DNA of 14,219 bases from Clostridia bacterium (GCA_017481185.1 JAFUPO010000194.1:1-14219), one strand, 5' to 3'; counted from the first letter of the stretch, positions 1 to 8,785 are shown. Notes: generated by a model from the sequence alone, not told the origin. Translations and numbers: made by a program.

Positions 1-1383
<1,383 letters not shown>

Positions 1384-1391
1384 GCCCTTTT

Positions 1392-1422
1392 AAACCGGCC
1401 TGCAAGCGCAGGCCGGTTTTTT
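1392..1422 (+). terminator. Intrinsic terminator of lysS
   Basis: A perfect 12-bp stem (1392-1403 with 1408-1419), 4-base loop AAGC, GC-rich core, followed by T residues. It begins 9 bases after the lysS stop codon. Confidence 0.93.
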
Positions 1423-1593
1423 AGTTCATCTGTAGGCCCCAGGGCTTTTTTTCGGCCCTGTAGACAGAAAAATCCCCCTGAAATTGCGGGCCTGGTTCAA
1501 CGGCTGTGTTGTTTAAACCTGCCCCGGGGTTTTCTTTTGGTCCGACATCTGTTAAAATGTAGCTATTATTTATAAACAGGAGAGCATGGGCTT

Positions 1594-2241
1594 ATGAAAA
1601 CGCCTATAACCCGCCAAAGGCTTCGTCATCATTTTACCTATTGCGGCTGGATGTATGTGGTGCTGGTCGTTGCTTCCATCTTCGGGTGGGATTTGATCTA
1701 TACCATGACAGCCCCCCGCATCCCGCCTGAAAAGCAGGTAAGCTTTTATGTGGCCGCTCCCGGGGCCAGCGATCAGGCCCTTTCCGCCTTTATGCAGGAG
1801 GCCTGGGAGCAGGTGCTGCCGGACATGGAGGACGTAAGCTACGTGACCCTTCTAGGCTCCAGCGATGTTGACTATACCGGCGTTATGCAGCTAAGCACCT
1901 ATATCGCCGTGGGCCAAGGGGATGTTTATATGCTCAAGCGGGAGGACTTTCGCCAAAATGCCGCCATGGGGGCCATGCTGCCCCTGGAGGCGCTGATTGA
2001 ATCCGGGCAATTGAGGGTACCCGAGGCGGTTAATCTCAACAAGGGCTATGTTACCCTGACCGACCCGAATGGAAACGCCGGCGAAAGGCATCTCTTCGCC
2101 ATCCCCTGCCAGGAGCTTTCCGGCTTTAAGGAAAAGCTGGGGATCAATCCTGAGGATATGTATCTCTCGGTTATGTCCTACTCAGGCAACCAGGCAAATG
2201 CCTTAAAGTTTGTGCAGTATGTGTTGGATGTGATGCAGTAA
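1594..2241 (+). CDS. Membrane-anchored protein of unknown function
   Basis: A 215-residue protein I cannot assign to a named family. A short basic N-terminus (MKTPITRQRLRHH) precedes one hydrophobic segment at about residues 18-38 (GWMYVVLVVASIFGWDLIYT). This looks like an uncleaved signal anchor leaving the rest outside the membrane. The outer part has alternating strand and helix character and a stretch (about residues 100-125, TYIAVGQGDVYML) that recalls the ligand-facing core of extracellular solute-binding proteins, but it is too short for a full one. Small membrane-anchored proteins with this plan occur widely in gut clostridia; that is recollection, not a search result. The start is set by AGGAGAG at 1578-1584, 9 bases before the ATG; an ATG at 1586 stops after three codons. 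It is monocistronic and converges on luxS. Confidence 0.8.
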   Translation: MKTPITRQRLRHHFTYCGWMYVVLVVASIFGWDLIYTMTAPRIPPEKQVSFYVAAPGASDQALSAFMQEAWEQVLPDMEDVSYVTLLGSSDVDYTGVMQLSTYIAVGQGDVYMLKREDFRQNAAMGAMLPLEALIESGQLRVPEAVNLNKGYVTLTDPNGNAGERHLFAIPCQELSGFKEKLGINPEDMYLSVMSYSGNQANALKFVQYVLDVMQ

Positions 2242-2365
2242 CGCCGCCGCAAAGCATACGCGCCCGCTTGCAGCCATCCAGCATGGGTATGGCCCGAACC
2301 CGCCGGGAAGGCTGGTTAAGCCAAGCCAGCGCCCTTGGGCCAACCTGAAACGTTTTTATGAAAGC

Positions 2366-2414
2366 GCAGCCCCCCTTCTTTATCAGAACGAAAAGAAAGG
2401 GGGGGTGCTTTTTT
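2366..2414. terminator. Terminator between the convergent unknown gene and luxS
   Basis: A C-run/G-run stem (about 2370-2381 with 2392-2404, one bulged A), extended by GCA/TGC, loop near 2382-2391. On + it is followed by six T (2409-2414), so it should stop the 1594-2241 transcript. On - it is followed by a shorter T-containing stretch and may also serve luxS. Confidence 0.8.
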
Positions 2415-2423
2415 CGAGGATGA

Positions 2424-2885
2424 TCACTCCGGATAAGCCATGGTTTCCACGGTGCAGCCTTCAAGAACGCGCCGGTAGGCGGCAGCTTCCTTTTGGCAGC
2501 CGGCCAGGTCGTGATCCAGATAGTTGCCGCACTCCTCCTTTTGAGCGCCGGGAATTTCCCCTTCAAACTGGGCGGCAAAAGTAAATGCTTGCTTCATCAG
2601 CGCCAGCATATCCGGCTTGGATAAGCTGTCTCGGGTGACCACATAAAAGCCGGTGCGGCAGCCCATGGGGCCCACGTAAATAATGGCATCGGAATGGGGC
2701 GAGTTGCGCACATAGGTGGCCACCAGGTGCTCCAGGGTGTGCAGGGCTGCGTTTTGCAGATAGTCTCCCCGGTTGGGGTATTTCATGCGCAGGTCATAGG
2801 TCACCGCATCCCCATCCACCCGAGAAACGTACAGGCCGGGGGTCAGGGTATCGTGATTGATCTGAAAGCTGGCGATCTTTTTCAT
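2424..2885 (-). CDS. luxS: S-ribosylhomocysteine lyase (LuxS)
   Basis: Splits S-ribosylhomocysteine into homocysteine and DPD, the precursor of autoinducer-2, in the activated methyl cycle. It is full length for the family (153 residues). The metal site is complete: HTLEH places His49 and His53, and the third ligand is Cys118 in ECGNYLDH. The catalytic base Glu52 and the catalytic Cys75 (GPMGCRTGFY) are also present. The start is supported by AAAGGAGA (2893-2900 on the complement), 7 bases before the ATG, and by an extended -10 promoter just upstream. No gene for the preceding enzyme, SAH nucleosidase, is adjacent, so luxS stands as a single-gene unit between two terminator regions. Confidence 0.98.
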   Translation of the reverse strand: MKKIASFQINHDTLTPGLYVSRVDGDAVTYDLRMKYPNRGDYLQNAALHTLEHLVATYVRNSPHSDAIIYVGPMGCRTGFYVVTRDSLSKPDMLALMKQAFTFAAQFEGEIPGAQKEECGNYLDHDLAGCQKEAAAYRRVLEGCTVETMAYPE

Positions 2886-2917
2886 TCAGAAGTCTCCTTT
2901 GGTATGAAACTGAATCT

Positions 2918-2926
2918 ATTGTAGCA
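2918..2926 (-). promoter_or_regulatory. luxS promoter, extended -10
   Basis: On the - strand the sequence reads TGC-TACAAT, a good extended -10 element (TGn plus a five-of-six -10 hexamer), about 33 bases before the luxS start codon. The -35 region (TTTTCT) is poor, as expected for an extended -10 promoter. The hairpin copy at 2947-2963 abuts the -35 position. Confidence 0.65.
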
Positions 2927-2943
2927 CAATTAAAGAACAAAGA

Positions 2944-2963
2944 AAAGGCGGAACTTACCCGCC
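2944..2963. repeat. 20-base direct repeat, copy 1 (terminator-like hairpin)
   Basis: Identical over 20 bases to 3152-3171. Each copy contains an inverted repeat (GGCGG...CCGCC). On the - strand copy 1 is followed by TTTTCTTTG, a terminator-like ending immediately before the luxS promoter. Confidence 0.9.
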
Positions 2964-2994
2964 TCAATGCGGCAAAAAGGAATGGCGCAATATC

Positions 2995-3118
2995 GGGGAT
3001 GCAATGAAGGGGCAAAGCCCATTCATTCTCAAATCGAATCGACCGGCTTTGCCGGTCGGGCGGGGAGTTTAGCCACATAAATGAAATTTTGTGTGGCTAA
3101 ACATTCCTCTGCATCCTC
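2995..3118. other. Nested inverted-repeat element, possible four-way-junction structure
   Basis: An outer pair of arms (2995-3003 with 3110-3118, eight of nine paired, with GGATGCA/TGCATCC perfect) encloses three hairpins in a row. They are 3003-3025 (ten of eleven paired, loop AAA), 3040-3058 (perfect 8 bp, loop TTT) and 3067-3102 (perfect 11 bp, extendable by a wobble and three A-T pairs). This covers most of the murA-luxS gap, where no credible gene was found. It could be a structured RNA or a small repetitive element; nothing in the sequence decides which. Confidence 0.55.
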
Positions 3119-3144
3119 AAAAAAGTGGCACAAGCCACTTTTTT
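3119..3144. terminator. Bidirectional terminator downstream of murA
   Basis: A perfect 11-bp palindrome with 4-base loop: six A, GTGGC, loop ACAA, GCCAC, six T (3119-3129 with 3134-3144). It gives a T-run on both strands. On - it lies 19 bases past the murA stop. On + it would end any transcript through the 2995-3118 element. Confidence 0.93.
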
Positions 3145-3151
3145 GATACGC

Positions 3152-3171
3152 AAAGGCGGAACTTACCCGCC
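3152..3171. repeat. 20-base direct repeat, copy 2 (overlaps the murA 3' end)
   Basis: Exact copy of 2944-2963. Its last nine bases are the end of murA: the final Gly-Gly codons form part of one arm of the GGCGG/CCGCC hairpin and the TAA stop sits in the loop. Confidence 0.9.
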
Positions 3172-4413
3172 GTTTAGCGTTTGAATGTTAGCCCCCAGCT
3201 GGTTCAGCTTTCCCGGCAGATCCTCATACCCCCGGCGGATATGGCCGTGGGGGTCGTGAAGCTCTGTTTCCCCTTGCGCCAACAGCCCGGCCAGCATCAG
3301 GGCAGCACCGGCCCTTAGATCCGTAGAGGTTACCGGTGCGCCCTGGAGGGGAAAGCCGCCCTCCACAATGGCCGCCCGATGATCCAGCTGAATTTTCGCG
3401 CCCATGCGCCGCAGCTCCTGGGCGTGCATGAACCGGTTTTCAAAAATGGTTTCCAGATAAACGCTGATGCCCGGGGCAAAAAGGCTCACCACCATCAGGG
3501 GGGCCTGCAAATCTGTGGGAAAGCCCGGGTAGGCCAGGGTGCGCACCTGCATGGGCCGGCAGGCCTGACCCCGAATGAACAGCCCGCCCCGGGTTTCCCG
3601 GAGGCTGACCCCGGCCTCCATAAGCTTAAACAGCACGGCGCGCATATGATCCGGCCTTGCGCCCCGCAAAAGCACCGTGCCCCGGGTGAAGGCGGCGGCG
3701 CACATGAGGGTGCCCGCCTCAATGCGGTCGGGAATGGGCTGGTAGGCTGCCCCGTGGAGCTGCTCAACGCCTTCCACCCAGATGGTGCTGGTGCCCGCCC
3801 CCCGGATTTTCGCGCCCATGGCCATCAGGCAGCCAGCCAGATCCACAATTTCCGGCTCCTTAGCGGCGTTCTCAATGCGGGTGGTGCCCTGAGCCAGCAC
3901 CGCTGCCATCAAAATGTTTTCGGTAGCCCCTACGCTGGGCAGATCCAGATATACGTGACCGCCGGTAAGCTTGCCCGAAAGGGTCACCGCCCCGGCGGTC
4001 TGCTCCACCCTTGCGCCCAGGGCCTGCATCCCTTTTAAATGCAGATCAATGGGCCGCTGGCCAATGGCGCAGCCCCCGGGCAGGGATACCACCGCATGGC
4101 CCGTGCGGGCCAGCAGGGGGCCCATGACCAGCACTGAGGCCCGCATTTGGCGCATGGCCGCCTCATTGGTGGGGCTCTGGGGCGACGGAGCTGTTAAGAT
4201 CCAGTCGCTCCCCTGCCTTTGAATCAAAACGCCACATTCGTTTAAAATATGACCCAGGGTGTCCACATCGGTGAGATCGGGCACCTGGCAGATGGTCAGC
4301 TCCTCCGGGGTCAGAAGGGCGCAGGCCAAAATCGGCAGCACGGAATTTTTGGCTGTGCTCACCCTTACCTCGCCCTTTAGCTCCTCCGTATGCGCAATCT
4401 GATACCGGGCCAT
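3163..4413 (-). CDS. murA: UDP-N-acetylglucosamine 1-carboxyvinyltransferase (MurA)
   Basis: First committed step of peptidoglycan synthesis: transfers enolpyruvate from PEP to UDP-GlcNAc in the cytoplasm. It is full length at 416 residues. Catalytic loop Cys115 is present in GGCAIGQRPIDLH, which predicts fosfomycin sensitivity. Lys22-Asn23 of the N-terminal KN motif is present (KNSVLPILA), as are the conserved aspartate in GFPTDLQAP and the late arginine in STDLRAGAAL. The start follows AAGGGGG with 8-base spacing. Firmicutes often carry two MurA paralogues; which one this is cannot be told here. It is divergent from uvrB and is followed by stacked terminators before luxS. A possible 31-codon reading frame overlaps its start. 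Confidence 0.97.
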   Translation of the reverse strand: MARYQIAHTEELKGEVRVSTAKNSVLPILACALLTPEELTICQVPDLTDVDTLGHILNECGVLIQRQGSDWILTAPSPQSPTNEAAMRQMRASVLVMGPLLARTGHAVVSLPGGCAIGQRPIDLHLKGMQALGARVEQTAGAVTLSGKLTGGHVYLDLPSVGATENILMAAVLAQGTTRIENAAKEPEIVDLAGCLMAMGAKIRGAGTSTIWVEGVEQLHGAAYQPIPDRIEAGTLMCAAAFTRGTVLLRGARPDHMRAVLFKLMEAGVSLRETRGGLFIRGQACRPMQVRTLAYPGFPTDLQAPLMVVSLFAPGISVYLETIFENRFMHAQELRRMGAKIQLDHRAAIVEGGFPLQGAPVTSTDLRAGAALMLAGLLAQGETELHDPHGHIRRGYEDLPGKLNQLGANIQTLNGG

Positions 4414-4472
4414 TTTTTACGCCCCCTTATGCCGGATCCAAAGCCCAAAGCCGAAAAACCAATGGCTCCCAT
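4377..4472 (-). CDS. Possible 31-residue leader peptide overlapping the murA start
   Basis: ATG at 4472 is preceded by AGGAGGG (4479-4485) at 6-base spacing, a stronger ribosome site than that of murA. The frame runs 31 codons, enters murA in another frame and stops at TAA 37 bases inside it. The peptide is Gly/Phe-rich at the start (MGAIGFSALGFGSGIR) and Arg/Lys-rich at the end. It could couple or tune murA translation, or encode nothing. I know no matching family. Confidence 0.3.
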   Translation of the reverse strand: MGAIGFSALGFGSGIRGRKKWPGIRLRIRRS

Positions 4473-4540
4473 GCACATCCCTCCTGTTCGCGTTCATTGT
4501 GTCCGGGCTGCCGGGGCATATTCTTGCGGCAAAGCCATTG

Positions 4541-4559
4541 GCAGCCAGCCTTTGGCTGC
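4541..4559. repeat. Perfect hairpin in the murA-uvrB divergent gap
   Basis: A 7-bp perfect inverted repeat, GCAGCCA and TGGCTGC, with a 5-base loop. It sits about 130 bases before murA and 125 before uvrB, in a gap otherwise holding only the LexA box and the short leader frame. It would be in the 5' leader of murA if transcription starts upstream; function unknown. Confidence 0.4.
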
Positions 4560-4652
4560 ATAAGCCCTTCAACGGCTGATGGCAGGCCTTTTCCCAGTCA
4601 AAATTTACGGAGCGCTTCCCTTTTATCGGAAAGTATGTTAAACTTGTTTTTA

Positions 4653-4664
4653 GAACATTCGTTC
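4653..4664 (+). promoter_or_regulatory. LexA (SOS) box of uvrB
   Basis: GAAC-ATTC-GTTC matches the Gram-positive LexA/DinR operator core GAAC-N4-GTTC exactly. It ends 19 bases before the uvrB start and just before its ribosome site. A clear -10/-35 pair was not found; TATGTT at 4634-4639 is a weak candidate -10. uvrB is a classic SOS gene, so DNA-damage induction is expected. Confidence 0.82.
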
Positions 4665-4683
4665 CCATGAAAGGAGACCGGCC

Positions 4684-6681
4684 ATGAACCAGTTTGTGTT
4701 AAAAGCCCCCTATGGCGCTAAAGGCGACCAGCCCCAAGCCATTGAGGCCCTGGCCCGAGGGGTTCAGCAGGGCCTGAAAGACCAGGTGCTTCTGGGCGTG
4801 ACCGGCTCTGGCAAAACCTTCACCATGGCCTCGGTGATTGAAAAGGTGCAAAAGCCCACCCTGGTGGTGGCCCACAACAAAACCCTGGCCGCCCAGCTCT
4901 GCTCGGAGTTTAAGGCGTTTTTCCCCGACAGCGCGGTGGAATATTTTGTTTCTTACTATGACTATTACCAGCCGGAGGCGTATATCGCCTCCACGGATAC
5001 CTATATTGAAAAGGATTCAGCTGTCAACGAGGAGATCGACCGGCTGCGCCACAGCGCCACGGCAGCCCTGCGGGAGCGCCAGGATGTGATCATTGTAGCC
5101 TCGGTCAGCTGCATTTATTCCATGGGCGACCCCAAGGAATATGAGGGCCTGATGGTGTCTCTGCGCCCGGGCATGGTGATGGATCGTGATCAATTGATCC
5201 GCCACCTGATCGACATTCAGTACACCCGCAACGACATGGATTTTGCCCGAGGCACCTTTCGGGTTCGTGGCGACGTGGTGGAAATCATTCCAGCCGGGCA
5301 GAACGATGCCTTGCGGGTAGAATTCTTTGGCGATGAAATTGACCGCATCTCTGAGATCGACGTCACCACTGGCCGGGTGATGACCACCCTCAACCATGCG
5401 GCCATCTACCCCGCCACCCACTATGCCACCGACCGGGCGGTGATGGAAAAGGGCATCCAGGAGATCGAGGCGGATCTGAAAGCACAGGTAGCCCACTTTG
5501 AGCGCGAGGGGAAACTTTTGGAGGCCCAGCGCCTTTCCCAGCGCACCAACTACGATATTGAAATGATGCGGGAGATCGGCTACTGCACGGGCATTGAAAA
5601 CTACAGCCGCTACTTTGAGGGCCGCAAGCCTGGCGAAGCCCCCTATTCTCTGCTGGACTATTTTCCTGGGGATTTTCTGCTCATGATCGACGAGAGCCAT
5701 GTGACCATTCCTCAAATCCGGGCCATGTACCGGGGGGATCGGGCTCGCAAGGAATCCTTGGTGGAATATGGCTTTCGCCTGCCCTCGGCCTTTGACAACC
5801 GGCCCCTTTTGTTTGAGGAGTTTGAACAGCGCATCCACCAGACCATTTATGTCAGCGCCACCCCCGGGCCCTATGAAATGGCCCGCACCCAAAACATTGT
5901 GGAGCAGATCATCCGGCCCACGGGCCTCCTGGATCCTAGGATCGAGCTGCGCCCCGCCACCGGCCAGGTGGATGATCTTGTTTCACAGATCCACGAGGTG
6001 GTTTCTAAAAATCAGCGGGTGCTGGTGACCACCCTCACCAAGCGCATGGCGGAAAGCTTGACGGACTACCTGAAAGAGCTTGAAATTCGGGTGCGGTATA
6101 TCCACTCGTATATTCAGAACATGGAGCGCATGGAGCTGATTCGCGATCTGCGCCTGGGCGAATACGATGTGCTGGTGGGCATCAACCTCCTTCGGGAGGG
6201 CCTGGATATGCCCGAGGTGGCCCTGGTGACCATCCTGGACGCAGATAAAGAAGGGTTCCTTCGCTCCGAAACCTCCTTGGTGCAGACCATTGGCCGCGCC
6301 GCTCGAAACGTGGAGGGCCGGGTGGTAATGTACGCCGACCACATGACCGATTCCATGATGCGGGCCATTTCTGAAACCAACCGCCGCCGGGCCTTGCAGG
6401 AGGCCTACAACGAACAGAACGGCATCACCCCCCAGAGCGTGCAGAACGCCGTGCGGGAGCTGCTGGAGATTACCAAGCAAGCTCAGTCCTCCGCCCCCCG
6501 TGAACTGGAGGGGGCGGAACGCGAGGCGCTTATGGCCCAGATAGAGGATCAGATGCTCTCCGCCGCTCAGGCGCTGGATTTTGAGACCGCTGCCAAGCTC
6601 CGCGACCAATTGTTTTCCCTCAAGGGGGAAAAGACCCCCGGGCAGAAGGAGCAGCCCAAGCGCCGCCGCCGGGGGCGGTAG
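4684..6681 (+). CDS. uvrB: Excinuclease ABC subunit B (UvrB)
   Basis: DNA-damage recognition helicase of nucleotide excision repair; loads with UvrA, verifies the lesion and recruits UvrC. It is full length at 665 residues. Walker A is GVTGSGKT (residues 38-45). The damage-probing beta-hairpin region is seen as [11 protein letters not shown], with [10 protein letters not shown] after it. The helicase motifs include [13 protein letters not shown] and the late QTIGRAARN. The C-terminal UVR motif that contacts UvrC is present (about residues 618-650, [13 protein letters not shown]), followed by a Lys/Arg-rich tail. The start is set by AAAGGAGA 8 bases before the ATG. uvrA and uvrC do not adjoin it here, so it appears to be a separate SOS-controlled unit. 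Confidence 0.98.
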   Translation: MNQFVLKAPYGAKGDQPQAIEALARGVQQGLKDQVLLGVTGSGKTFTMASVIEKVQKPTLVVAHNKTLAAQLCSEFKAFFPDSAVEYFVSYYDYYQPEAYIASTDTYIEKDSAVNEEIDRLRHSATAALRERQDVIIVASVSCIYSMGDPKEYEGLMVSLRPGMVMDRDQLIRHLIDIQYTRNDMDFARGTFRVRGDVVEIIPAGQNDALRVEFFGDEIDRISEIDVTTGRVMTTLNHAAIYPATHYATDRAVMEKGIQEIEADLKAQVAHFEREGKLLEAQRLSQRTNYDIEMMREIGYCTGIENYSRYFEGRKPGEAPYSLLDYFPGDFLLMIDESHVTIPQIRAMYRGDRARKESLVEYGFRLPSAFDNRPLLFEEFEQRIHQTIYVSATPGPYEMARTQNIVEQIIRPTGLLDPRIELRPATGQVDDLVSQIHEVVSKNQRVLVTTLTKRMAESLTDYLKELEIRVRYIHSYIQNMERMELIRDLRLGEYDVLVGINLLREGLDMPEVALVTILDADKEGFLRSETSLVQTIGRAARNVEGRVVMYADHMTDSMMRAISETNRRRALQEAYNEQNGITPQSVQNAVRELLEITKQAQSSAPRELEGAEREALMAQIEDQMLSAAQALDFETAAKLRDQLFSLKGEKTPGQKEQPKRRRRGR

Positions 6682-6695
6682 GAGGGGAGATCATG

Positions 6696-6770
6696 GCGAG
6701 GGAGGGGATTTCTTTTGCAAAAGAAGCCCCTTCGGGGCGTTTAAATGGGCGAAGCCCCCCTCCCTCCCGC
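6696..6770. repeat. Long imperfect hairpin between uvrB and ybaK
   Basis: Outer arms GCG-GGGAGGGG (6696-6698, 6700-6707) pair with CCCCTCCC-CGC (6757-6770) with small bulges. Inside are a perfect 16-base palindrome (6710-6725, TTCTTTTG/CAAAAGAA) and GCCCC-TTC-GGGGC (6726-6738). The first ten bases (GCGAGGGAGG) and the following TTTCTT recur at 9598-9616. It may act in uvrB 3'-end formation, but there is no T-run after it. Confidence 0.6.
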
Positions 6771-6797
6771 TCCCCCCAAGAAAACCATTGCGGGATA

Positions 6798-6806
6798 TGC
6801 TATAAT
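6798..6806 (+). promoter_or_regulatory. ybaK promoter, extended -10
   Basis: TGC-TATAAT is a perfect consensus -10 with the extended TGn element. No good -35 is present. Expected transcription start near 6813, which rules out the longer in-frame start at 6745. Confidence 0.75.
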
Positions 6807-6840
6807 AGGGTTATCCAATCAAAGAAAAGAGGCTTTTCAA

Positions 6841-7332
6841 ATGGCCAAAGCAGTCAAGACCAATGCCATGCGCAAGCTGGAAACGGCAAAGATCCCTTAC
6901 GAAACCCTGACCTACACCGTGGACGACGACAATTTTGACGGCGTGCTGGTAGCTCAAAAGGTGGGCATGGATCCGGCCAGCGTGTTCAAAACCCTGGTGG
7001 CCAAGGGGGAGAAGCGGGGCTTTTTGGTCTTTTGCATCCCGGTGGATCAGGAGCTGGACCTGAAGGCCGCCGCACAGGCAGCCGGCGACAAAAAGGTTGA
7101 GATGCTCCACATGAAGGATCTCTTGCCCACCACCGGCTATGTGCGGGGCGGCTGCTCCCCTGTGGGCATGAAAAAAGCCTTTCCTACCTACATCCACGAA
7201 TCCGCCCTGGCCTATGAAAAGATCGCCGTCAGCGCTGGCCAGCGAGGCATCCAGATGATCCTCTCCCCTCAGGATCTGATCAGGATTACGGCAGCGGAAA
7301 CGGCCAAAATAGCAAGAGCAAAGCTTTCTTAA
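6841..7332 (+). CDS. ybaK: Aminoacyl-tRNA deacylase of the YbaK/EbsC family (Cys-tRNA(Pro) deacylase)
   Basis: A free-standing editing protein that hydrolyses mischarged tRNA, classically Cys-tRNA(Pro) formed by prolyl-tRNA synthetase. The 163-residue length is typical. Family marks are VFKTLV with the key Lys50, and GYVRGGCSPVGMKK in the second half. The annotated start is the ATG at 6841, after a weak AAAAGAGG ribosome site and the TATAAT promoter. An ATG at 6745 is in frame, but it lies upstream of the promoter and adds a Pro-rich N-terminus unlike the family. The next gene begins 25 bases downstream and probably shares the transcript. Exact substrate preference cannot be read from the sequence. 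Confidence 0.94.
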   Translation: MAKAVKTNAMRKLETAKIPYETLTYTVDDDNFDGVLVAQKVGMDPASVFKTLVAKGEKRGFLVFCIPVDQELDLKAAAQAAGDKKVEMLHMKDLLPTTGYVRGGCSPVGMKKAFPTYIHESALAYEKIAVSAGQRGIQMILSPQDLIRITAAETAKIARAKLS

Positions 7333-7357
7333 CAACGCCTAGCGCAAGGGAAATTTT

Positions 7358-8026
7358 ATGAGACTGTTCGGTAAGCAAAAAAAGCCGCCCTTTCTTTATA
7401 CCGAGAAGGCGCTGGATCAATATGAAGCCTTCGTGGCGGCGCATTTTGGCGCATACGACTCAGTTTTCCACGAGGCAGCCTCGCAAGGCATCCATCTGGA
7501 TATAATCGTCGTTCCGCCCACCGATGAGCATCCCTATTACAAGCTGGTCACCATGGGGATGGGAGCCTACGCCATGCAGGTGCCTAAAAATTTAAAAAAA
7601 TATGAGATGGAGCGAGCTGAGCTGGTATTTTTTCTGCCCCCTGACTGGCCCATCGCCCCTACGCGCCCCGAGGATTGCTGGCCGCTGTTGACCTTAAGGG
7701 CTCTGGCAAGAATGCCGTTGAAAGAAGGCGCTTGGCTCGGCAGCGGCCACAGCGTTCCCCTTCCTGCCACTGAAACGGCCACGAGCTTTGGAGGCCTGTT
7801 GCTGCTTAATGCAGCCGGCCTGGAGGGTGAATTGCCTGAGCTTCGCATCCCTGGCTTCGGCAAGATCAATTTTTATCAGCTGATTCCCCTCTACAAAGAG
7901 GAGCTGCAATACAAGCGCCAGTTTGGCACCCAGGCCCTTTTGGCGCTTTGGGACGCGGCAGATGACTTTTCACCGATTTTGGACACTGCCCGAAAGAATT
8001 ATGCCCTCTCTGCCAAGCAATTCTGA
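7358..8026 (+). CDS. Suppressor-of-fused (SUFU) domain protein
   Basis: A 222-residue cytoplasmic protein of the bacterial SUFU family, judged from HLDIIVVPPTDEHPYYKLVT followed by MGMGAYAM and then AELVFFLPPDW, the conserved core of that domain. Bacterial SUFU proteins have been proposed from gene-neighbourhood studies to be immunity proteins of polymorphic toxins, but many are solitary with no known role. No toxin-like gene is next to this one: ybaK is upstream and a terminator directly downstream. The start follows AAGGG with 7-base spacing. It has no signal peptide or membrane segment and looks intact. The 25-base gap to ybaK and lack of its own promoter suggest co-transcription. Confidence 0.85.
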   Translation: MRLFGKQKKPPFLYTEKALDQYEAFVAAHFGAYDSVFHEAASQGIHLDIIVVPPTDEHPYYKLVTMGMGAYAMQVPKNLKKYEMERAELVFFLPPDWPIAPTRPEDCWPLLTLRALARMPLKEGAWLGSGHSVPLPATETATSFGGLLLLNAAGLEGELPELRIPGFGKINFYQLIPLYKEELQYKRQFGTQALLALWDAADDFSPILDTARKNYALSAKQF

Positions 8027-8034
8027 ATAGAAAA

Positions 8035-8098
8035 AGCTCCCCGGTGATCTGCCAACGGCCCAAAGGGACGCTCGCCGCCGGGGAGCTGCTTATTTTTT
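8035..8098. terminator. Bidirectional terminator between the SUFU gene and the hemolysin III gene
   Basis: A perfect 10-bp outer stem (AGCTCCCCGG at 8035-8044 with CCGGGGAGCT at 8078-8087), with an inner CGGC/GCCG helix (8056-8059 with 8074-8077). On + it is followed by a T-rich stretch (8090-8098) and on - by TTTTTC, so it can end both converging transcripts. It abuts the stop codon of the - strand gene. Confidence 0.85.
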
Positions 8099-8759
8099 AC
8101 ATCACATACAGATAAACCGATAGAAAGTGCAAAAGGCTGCCTGCCAGGCAGAAAAAGTGAAACACGGAGTGGAAGTACTTTTTCTTGGCGCCGATGCCGT
8201 AGATCACCGCGCCAACGGTGTAGGCCACGCCGCCCCAAATGAGCAGCGAAATGGCTTCCCAGGGGAGGGCGGCCTTCAGGTGCCCGAAGGCGAACACCAC
8301 CACCCAGCCCATGGCCAGATAGCAGATCACCGAGGCCACGGCAAACTTTTTGAGGCTGATGGCGTTCAAAACAATGCCGATAATAGCGGCAGCCCACACC
8401 ACGGCAAATAAGAGCCAGCCCACCGTGTCCCTGAGGGAAACCAGGGTGAAGGGGGTGTAGGTGCCTGCGATCAATAAAAAGATGGAGCAGTGGTCAATGA
8501 CCCGAAAAACCCGTTTGGCCTTGTTGACCTTCAACGAATGATACAGGGTGGACATAAGGTATAGCACAATCAGGGTAAACCCATACACTGCGCCGGAAAC
8601 AATGGCCCACATATCTTGGTGGTGGGCAGCCTTCACAACGCACAGCACCAGGGCGGCAATGGCCATCAGCGCGCCTACTCCGTGGGAAATGGCGCTGATC
8701 AGCTCTTCGCCCAGGGTATATTTAGGAATGGAGATCCGGGGTGCTTTGGCTTCTTTCAT
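8097..8759 (-). CDS. trhA: Hemolysin III / PAQR-family membrane protein
   Basis: A seven-helix integral membrane protein of the PAQR/HlyIII family. Family residues are His26 in the first helix (AISHGVGA), Ser70 and His74 in STLYHS, Asp89 in VIDHCSIFLLIAGTYTP, and His197/His201 near the C-terminus (HSVFHFFCLAGSLLHF). These form the presumed intramembrane metal site of PAQR proteins. Bacterial members have been linked to membrane-fluidity homeostasis (TrhA) as well as the older hemolysin label; hemolysis is not implied here. At 220 residues it is full length. The start is set by AAAGGAGG with 6-base spacing. It is a single gene divergent from deoD, ending at a shared terminator. The symbol follows family usage. 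Confidence 0.93.
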   Translation of the reverse strand: MKEAKAPRISIPKYTLGEELISAISHGVGALMAIAALVLCVVKAAHHQDMWAIVSGAVYGFTLIVLYLMSTLYHSLKVNKAKRVFRVIDHCSIFLLIAGTYTPFTLVSLRDTVGWLLFAVVWAAAIIGIVLNAISLKKFAVASVICYLAMGWVVVFAFGHLKAALPWEAISLLIWGGVAYTVGAVIYGIGAKKKYFHSVFHFFCLAGSLLHFLSVYLYVM

Positions 8760-8785
8760 GCTCAGCCTCCTTTAGTATGAACTGA

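Noticed and set aside
1440..1460. CAGGGC/GCCCTG hairpin after lysS as a second terminator
   Set aside because: Only 6 bp, with the T-run in the loop rather than after the stem; the 1392-1422 terminator is sufficient.
2794..3078. 94-codon frame on - in the murA-luxS gap
   Set aside because: Runs through several perfect hairpins, overlaps the luxS promoter and start, and has no ribosome site or family resemblance.
3379..4038. 219-codon frame on + opposite murA
   Set aside because: Lies wholly within murA, which has all catalytic motifs. Long antisense frames are expected in GC-rich genes; the same applies to those opposite uvrB, deoD and the hydrogenases.
4417..4668. 83-codon frame on - upstream of murA
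   Set aside because: No ribosome site at its ATG and no recognisable family. It crosses the LexA box and a hairpin, so it looks like a chance open frame.
6745..6840. In-frame N-terminal extension of ybaK from the ATG at 6745
   Set aside because: It lies upstream of the TATAAT promoter, has no ribosome site, is Pro-rich and does not resemble the family N-terminus. The ATG at 6841 is preferred.
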